From an uncultured Campylobacter sp. (GTDB lineage Bacteria; Campylobacterota; Campylobacteria; Campylobacterales; Campylobacteraceae), in the NCBI GenBank assembly GCA_938046705.1, contig CALIWP010000135.1, positions 1 through 11,603 on the forward strand: a stretch of 11,603 nt of DNA, given 5' to 3'. Position 1 is the stretch's first letter; each line of letters opens with the position of its first letter. A program made the position numbers and the translations under genes. Under the pieces are notes generated by a model. The model saw only the letters and a program-made list of their open reading frames with translations. It was not told where the DNA came from and ran no database searches. This document shows, piece by piece, positions 7,372-11,603 of this stretch.

Positions 7372-7376
7372 AAAGC

Positions 7377-7410
7377 AAAAATTCGGCGGTTTTAATATCG
7401 CCGAATTTTT
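7377..7410 (+). terminator. Rho-independent terminator after the first S-layer gene
   Basis: AAAAATTCGGCG (7377-7388) pairs perfectly with CGCCGAATTTTT (7399-7410) over 12 bases, with a ten-base loop (GTTTTAATAT). The 3' arm ends in five T. It begins five bases after the stop codon. The A-run on the other side means it could work in both directions. It should separate the two S-layer genes into independent transcripts. Confidence 0.85.
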
Positions 7411-7510
7411 ATTCAAAATTTGATATCTTTGATCTATTATTTTATAAATCGAAGTCGCTTCTCTCTAAAACTTTTTTAAAATACTTAAACAAATTTTATT
7501 CCTTTTAATT

Positions 7511-7565
7511 TTTTTATGCTATAATTAGCAATAGTATTCTGTAAAGATACCCAAAAACTCAAGAA
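7511..7565 (+). repeat. Promoter/leader direct repeat, copy 1 (identical to 11549-11603)
   Basis: Fifty-five bases are identical to the last 55 bases of the window, at an offset of 4038. They carry the extended -10 promoter and most of the short leader of the second S-layer gene. Identity breaks at 7510, where the other copy has A instead of T. On the right it reaches the window edge, so the repeat is longer than can be seen and may run into coding sequence. Confidence 0.95.
7517..7525 (+). promoter_or_regulatory. Extended -10 promoter of the second S-layer gene
   Basis: TGCTATAAT is a perfect TG-N-TATAAT, preceded by five T (7511-7515) and a strongly AT-rich tract from about 7430 with further T-runs. 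Transcription would start near 7532, giving a leader of about 56 bases before the ATG at 7588. The rest of 7411-7510 shows no gene or obvious structure. Confidence 0.75.
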
Positions 7566-7575
7566 ACACACTAAA

Positions 7576-7643
7576 AAGGAGTCCTTAATGGCAGTAACAC
7601 AAGCACAAGTTGCACAGCTTTACGTAGCGTTATTTAATCGTGC
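7576..7643 (+). repeat. Conserved 5' cassette, copy 2
   Basis: This is the counterpart of 3190-3257 at an offset of 4386, with 64 of 68 bases identical. It includes the self-complementary AGGAGTCCT ribosome-binding site at 7577-7585, six bases between AGGAG and ATG, and the first codons. Similarity continues through the DUF4214 region at a lower level. Confidence 0.8.
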
Positions 7644-10600
7644 GGCAGAAGGAGAAGGCCTTAGAAACTGGATGGCCGACGGCGTCAACAAAACTATGGC
7701 GCAAGTTGCCGACACTATGCTTCAAGCCCCTGCAGTAAAAACGTATTTTAACGGCGCTATCGACAATGATAGAGATTTTGTAGAGATGATTTATAAAAAC
7801 ATCTTAGGCAAAGACTATACTCAGGATCCAAACGGTATCGACTCATGGGTTCTTCACCTACAACTAGGCCACACCAGAGGCGAAACGCTAGTTAAATTAT
7901 TTGAAGTAGCGCAGTCTGATATAGCAAGAGCCGCAGACCCTGTAGCTGCTAAAGTATTTGAAAACAAGATAGCTATATCTGAATACGTTTCTCAAAGAAT
8001 AGGCAACGTAGATAAAGACGAAGAAGGCAACTATAACTATACTCTATTCAAGCAAATCATCAGCGAAACAAACGCCAACAACCTAGCTCATCAAAAAAGA
8101 CTAGTTGATGACGCCGTAAAAGTAAATTTTACTACAAACGTAGACGATATCAAAGGTAATAATAGCGACAATATTTTTGAAACCGTTGTAAGCGGCTTTA
8201 TGGGTAAAAATACTTTCCAGGCAGCAGACAAGCTTGACGGTCAAGGCGGTAACGATACGTTGAAAGTATCACTTGATACGAACTTTACAGGCCTAACTAC
8301 CGGTAGTGTTAAAAATATCGAAAATCTTGAAATTACAAACACTTCAAATGCTGTTAGATATTTCAATATGAACAACATGGAAGATGTTCAAAATGTGGTT
8401 ATGATAGGCGACTATGCTTCAAGACTAACAAATGAAGCAAAAATCGTAACCTTGTCTGCCAACGATATCAAAAGAGGCGAGATAGCGATAGTGTACAACC
8501 CAAGTACCGTTGCCGGCTCAAATGACTCTCAAGAGCTAGTACTAGAAAACGTAGGTAATAAAACGGACGATCTAGTTTCAAACCCTGCTTACAATTACTA
8601 TAAAAATCACGTAGGCGTTAAATTTGACGGTATTGAAAATCTAAACATCACCACAAGAACCCAAGAGAGCTATATCAAAGATGTAAATAATAAAAACATA
8701 ACCGTGAAAGGAAATGTAAATTTAGACATTAACACCGGTGCAGACGTGGAGAGCTTAGATGCTTCAGGCTTTACCGGAAATTTGACGGCCGGACTAAAAA
8801 CTTCTACTCAGCTAAAAAGCGTAAAAGGCGGTAGCGGTAAGGATCTATTTAAATTTAACGGTATAGCAGGAGCGAATCCTGATCTAGTCATAGACGGTGG
8901 CGCTAACGATGATAGCATAGAGTTTGAGGACCTGTCTGGAACTAGAAGATTAAACTCAAGCAACGTAGAAAACGTAACATTTGTAAAGGATAACAGCGGT
9001 ACTATAGACCTAGCTAATGCCCAAGACGTGAAGTCTGTAACGGTCGTAGAGAATAATAATACTATAAATGTTACAAATTCAGCTATCACTACTTTAAACA
9101 TCGATACTGATTATGTAGAGAATACAAGAGTGAACGTAACTACGGCTACTTTGGATACCATTAATTTCACCGATCGAGACTTGAGCACTTACCGTGTGCC
9201 AAATTTTGCGACTACAAAGCAAATAGTTGCCAATAGCGCTACAAAGCTTACTATGAACATAGACAAATACTCAAACGTGAGCGACTTAAGCGGCGAGCAG
9301 TCTTTAGAGGCTACTAGCTTAAAGACTCTAAACATGAACATAGAAAAATCAGCAGACAAGACCAAGTATAGCGTCGATAGCTTTAGACTAATCGATACAG
9401 CATCTCTCGAGACTATTAACTATGTAAATGAGGGTAAGGATTTTGAACTGCGAGTAAATAGTGCACTCCAAGCACTTGATAAACTAGCCACATTAAACGT
9501 AAAAACTGCTTCTAGCTTTAACATAAAAGATTTGAACACAAGCGACGAGGCTCATTTGAGAAATATCTCCGAAATCAGCCTTCAAGGTATTATCAAATCT
9601 GACGATACAACTGACTCTGATGTTGTTTTGGGTAACTTGGGTCACAACAGCTCGCTTCACGGCATAAATTTGACAGCCAAACAGCTTGGCGTTCTAAAGG
9701 TAGGTAACGTAACAACAAATACCCAAATAAACGCTAGATTTAGCGTAAACCTGGAAGATATTAGAGACAATGCAACTATTGGCAATATAAAGTCAGGTAA
9801 TACGGTAATAATCGCAAAAACTTTAGCAAAAGATCTAACTATAGGCAACATGGATGCCGATACTATCGCTACAGAGAGTACCGATAACGTGAGAATGGCT
9901 ATATTTGACGTAGAAGGGGGAGTAGATATAGGAAACATCGTAAACCTAAGCTCTCTTGACGGCGACTACAGAAATATCAAAAAGGCATTTGAGTTAGGAG
10001 ATATCTCGAATTCAAAGGAAAAATCTGCTATATTGCTAAATTTCTTGAATATGAAAGATAGCGTAACCGTCGGTAGTACTGGTATAGAGGCTAGTGAAAT
10101 AAAAATCGTAGCAAAAAATGTAGAAAAAACTTTTAAAGTAACAAATATTGATCTAATGGCAACTCCTACTAACGGCAAAGCCCATGAGGCTAACCTATCG
10201 CTAGACGGTATCAAAGATGCCGTAACTATAGGTAATATCTCAAATCTAAATTCACTAAACGGCGACTTTAAAAACTTGGGCGATAAGATTGATATCGGCA
10301 ACATCAGCGGAACCCAGGTAGACTCTAATGCTACGCTTAAATTTACTAATGTAAAAGATACCGTGACCGTAGGTACTTTTGGCAATGGTGACCAAAACGA
10401 AGGCACTACGTATACAGTAACAGCCGATAAACTAGCAAAAGAGTTAAATGTAGGTGCTATAACTATAAAAGAGTCCCCAAATTTCTATGACATTCATAAG
10501 AGTGCGGTAAATATTACCTCTGGCGTAACGGAAGGTAAGGTGACGATAGGCAATATCGATACCGGTGCCGATTCTAAAGTAACGATAGATCTAAGCAAGT

Positions 10601-11424
10601 CTCTACAGGCTAATGTCGTAGGAAGTATCAAAGGCGGCGAGATCGTCTATAAAGGCTCTGCTATAACGCCTAGCAATGCCGTAACTCTAGAAGTAGCTTC
10701 AACAGATAAGATAAACGTAGACTCAAAGATAGATGTAACCGGCTCTGTTGGACAAGACGAATTCGTGTTTAAATCAACTGTAAAAGCCGAAACATTTACG
10801 GTAACTGGAACTCTAGGCGACGGCGAAGATAAATATACTCTTGATCTGGTCGCTTCAAATAATCTAAAAACGGTAAATTTAAGCGGACTAAAAGGCGTTG
10901 AGCATGGCATTATCGATTTAACGACCATAATGACCGTAAACAAGAAATCTCTAAGCTTGGTAGCAACGGACGGTAAAGATGAGATCACTGTCGGTGCGAT
11001 AACGGTTGCAGGCACTACGGAAAAACCTAATGTAGTCACTATTGACGGCGGTAGAGGCGTAGATACGTTTAAGTTAGCTGCCGCAGTAACTGACGTAAAT
11101 GCTAGCAAATACGTATCTCTAGTTAATATCGAAAAAGGCGACAAGATCGAGCTAGGTACTGTAAGCGAGTGGGCTAAATATACAGCTACGGATCTAAATG
11201 CTGAAGCTACACTAAAAGATGCTGTAAATAAAGTCTTGACTGATGCTGCCGCTACTGTAGTTAATAAGGTATGGGCATTTACTTATAAAAATGATACATA
11301 CTTAGTAAAAGATGCTGACGGTGGAAGTTCAGCTCTTACGGCTAGCGACAATCTAGTAAAACTAGCGGGCCAAAATATCGAAGACCTAAATCCGTTCTTG
11401 GATAGCGGAACGTTCACGATATAA
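7588..11424 (+). CDS. S-layer-RTX protein (SapA/Crs-like), second copy, 1278 residues
   Basis: This is a paralogue of the gene at 3202, presumably an alternative or additional surface-layer subunit exported by the same type I system; no secretion genes lie in the window. The N-terminal DUF4214-type domain (residues 1 to ~180) shares long runs with copy 1, such as DRDFVEM-YKNILGKDY and ADPVAAKVFENK. RTX-like motifs are at DKLDGQGGNDTL (214-225), VKGGSGKDLFKF (412-423), IDGGANDDSIEF (435-446), LGDGEDKYTL (1076-1085) and IDGGRGVDTFKL (1152-1163). Residues ~330 to ~1150 diverge from copy 1 and include a tandem ~100-residue repeat at 775-978. The C-terminal ~130 residues again match copy 1 (KYTATDLNAE, KVWAFTYKNDTYLV, DNLVKLAG). 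No cysteine or signal peptide is seen. It ends in ...DSGTFTI, a hydrophobic/hydroxylated tail as in type I substrates. It has its own promoter. Codon use is uniform and includes TTG, unlike the 5' half of copy 1. Confidence 0.85.
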   Translation: MAVTQAQVAQLYVALFNRAAEGEGLRNWMADGVNKTMAQVADTMLQAPAVKTYFNGAIDNDRDFVEMIYKNILGKDYTQDPNGIDSWVLHLQLGHTRGETLVKLFEVAQSDIARAADPVAAKVFENKIAISEYVSQRIGNVDKDEEGNYNYTLFKQIISETNANNLAHQKRLVDDAVKVNFTTNVDDIKGNNSDNIFETVVSGFMGKNTFQAADKLDGQGGNDTLKVSLDTNFTGLTTGSVKNIENLEITNTSNAVRYFNMNNMEDVQNVVMIGDYASRLTNEAKIVTLSANDIKRGEIAIVYNPSTVAGSNDSQELVLENVGNKTDDLVSNPAYNYYKNHVGVKFDGIENLNITTRTQESYIKDVNNKNITVKGNVNLDINTGADVESLDASGFTGNLTAGLKTSTQLKSVKGGSGKDLFKFNGIAGANPDLVIDGGANDDSIEFEDLSGTRRLNSSNVENVTFVKDNSGTIDLANAQDVKSVTVVENNNTINVTNSAITTLNIDTDYVENTRVNVTTATLDTINFTDRDLSTYRVPNFATTKQIVANSATKLTMNIDKYSNVSDLSGEQSLEATSLKTLNMNIEKSADKTKYSVDSFRLIDTASLETINYVNEGKDFELRVNSALQALDKLATLNVKTASSFNIKDLNTSDEAHLRNISEISLQGIIKSDDTTDSDVVLGNLGHNSSLHGINLTAKQLGVLKVGNVTTNTQINARFSVNLEDIRDNATIGNIKSGNTVIIAKTLAKDLTIGNMDADTIATESTDNVRMAIFDVEGGVDIGNIVNLSSLDGDYRNIKKAFELGDISNSKEKSAILLNFLNMKDSVTVGSTGIEASEIKIVAKNVEKTFKVTNIDLMATPTNGKAHEANLSLDGIKDAVTIGNISNLNSLNGDFKNLGDKIDIGNISGTQVDSNATLKFTNVKDTVTVGTFGNGDQNEGTTYTVTADKLAKELNVGAITIKESPNFYDIHKSAVNITSGVTEGKVTIGNIDTGADSKVTIDLSKSLQANVVGSIKGGEIVYKGSAITPSNAVTLEVASTDKINVDSKIDVTGSVGQDEFVFKSTVKAETFTVTGTLGDGEDKYTLDLVASNNLKTVNLSGLKGVEHGIIDLTTIMTVNKKSLSLVATDGKDEITVGAITVAGTTEKPNVVTIDGGRGVDTFKLAAAVTDVNASKYVSLVNIEKGDKIELGTVSEWAKYTATDLNAEATLKDAVNKVLTDAAATVVNKVWAFTYKNDTYLVKDADGGSSALTASDNLVKLAGQNIEDLNPFLDSGTFTI
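9910..10521 (+). repeat. Tandem ~100-residue repeat in the second S-layer protein (residues 775-873 and 874-978)
   Basis: Unit 1 (99 residues) and unit 2 (105 residues) share VDIGNIVNLSSLDGDYRN versus VTIGNISNLNSLNGDFKN. Each continues with LGDIS or IGNIS, then LNFLNMKDSVTVG versus LKFTNVKDTVTVG. A third, incomplete start (GKVTIGNIDTG) follows at residue ~983. The GNI/VGN strand-turn motif also appears earlier (about 690-770). The units probably stack as a beta-roll and mark where this protein expanded independently of copy 1. Confidence 0.65.
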
Positions 11425-11442
11425 ACCGGCTTTAATGCAGTA

Positions 11443-11472
11443 TAACCTGCAGTTAAATTTAACTGCAGGTTA
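11443..11472 (+). terminator. Perfect 30-bp palindrome after the second S-layer gene, probable terminator
   Basis: TAACCTGCAGTTAAA (11443-11457) is followed immediately by its exact reverse complement (11458-11472), with no spacer. It lies 18 bases after the stop codon. As RNA it would form a stem of about 12 pairs with a small loop. The nearest T-run (11485-11490) is 12 bases beyond the stem, so it is not a textbook terminator. A cruciform, a protein-binding site or a recombination landmark between array units are alternatives. It is unlike the spaced hairpin after the first gene. Confidence 0.6.
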
Positions 11473-11548
11473 ACTCTTATAAAATTTTTTATTCTTTTTT
11501 CTTCATTTGAATTTCTAAATTTATCCATCCATTTTCTCTTTTCCGGTA

Positions 11549-11603
11549 TTTTTATGCTATAATTAGCAATAGTATTCTGTAAAGATACCCAAAAACTCAA
11601 GAA
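11549..11603 (+). repeat. Promoter/leader direct repeat, copy 2, running off the window
   Basis: This is identical over all 55 visible bases to 7511-7565. If the match continues as in copy 1, an AGGAGTCCT site and an ATG would lie about 23 bases past the window end. The sequence just upstream (11473-11548) is AT-rich and different from that upstream of copy 1, so the duplicated unit starts close to the T-run. Confidence 0.9.
11555..11563 (+). promoter_or_regulatory. Extended -10 promoter of a predicted third S-layer gene
   Basis: TGCTATAAT is the same extended -10 as at 7517-7525, preceded by the same T-run. The gene it serves is outside the window. Its existence is inferred from exact identity of the leader with that of the second S-layer gene. 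Confidence 0.7.

Noticed and set aside
3202..11424. RTX toxin (haemolysin/leukotoxin) identity for the large proteins
   Set aside because: The glycine-rich motifs are few and scattered. There is no hydrophobic pore domain or acyltransferase gene, and the N-terminus fits the S-layer family.
11283..11600. Minus-strand open frame reading into the intergenic region after the second S-layer gene
   Set aside because: It runs through the palindrome, the promoter repeat and the conserved 3' coding end of the S-layer gene. It has no ribosome-binding site or family motif.
1..11603. CRISPR array, insertion sequence or transposase
   Set aside because: There are no regularly spaced short repeats, no transposase motifs and no terminal inverted repeats with target duplications. 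The only DNA repeats are the S-layer promoter and 5' cassettes.

Overview
The window holds two unrelated pieces of DNA. Bases 1 to about 590 read as the 3' end of a spirochaete-like (Treponema-type) ECF transporter gene. From about 605 to the end the sequence is Campylobacter-like: frequent AAATTT/AAATTTA words, AT-rich spacers, T-tract plus extended -10 promoters, and SapA/Crs-type S-layer genes. An oral species of the C. rectus/C. showae kind fits best. Two genes on opposite strands overlap across the boundary, and each loses family resemblance there. The simplest reading is a chimeric join, probably a metagenome assembly error between two co-resident oral bacteria. This is inferred from protein content and was not tested with reads.

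Layout. (1) 2-658 (+): tail of an ABC ATPase running into an ECF T component, cut at the junction. (2) 433-2238 (-): an AsmA-like/DUF748 periplasmic protein whose last ~55 codons are only the antisense of the ECF gene. (3) 2239-2506: divergent intergenic region with a bulged inverted repeat. (4) 2507-2869 (+): small DUF488 protein. (5) 2870-3201: a 332-bp non-coding leader with a clear TATAAT box, two strong RNA hairpins and a T-run. (6) 3202-7371 (+): a 1389-residue S-layer-RTX protein. (7) 7372-7587: strong terminator, AT-rich tract and extended -10 promoter. (8) 7588-11424 (+): a 1278-residue paralogue. (9) 11425-11603: a perfect 30-bp palindrome, then an exact copy of the promoter/leader found in front of the second S-layer gene, running off the window edge. 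A third paralogue very probably starts about 23 bp beyond the end.

The main biology is a tandem S-layer gene array. The two complete genes share the ribosome-binding site and first codons almost base for base, a DUF4214-type N-terminal domain, a conserved first RTX block and a conserved C-terminal ~130 residues. The middles have diverged and carry different internal repeat families. Each gene appears to have its own transcription start. The second and the predicted third share an identical promoter, while the first has a different, long, structured leader. This differs from the single-promoter inversion arrangement known for C. fetus sap. It suggests copy-number or recombination-based variation by deletion and duplication of a 4038-bp unit. 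The first gene also shows a sharp internal change in codon preference near 5450, suggesting it is itself a mosaic.
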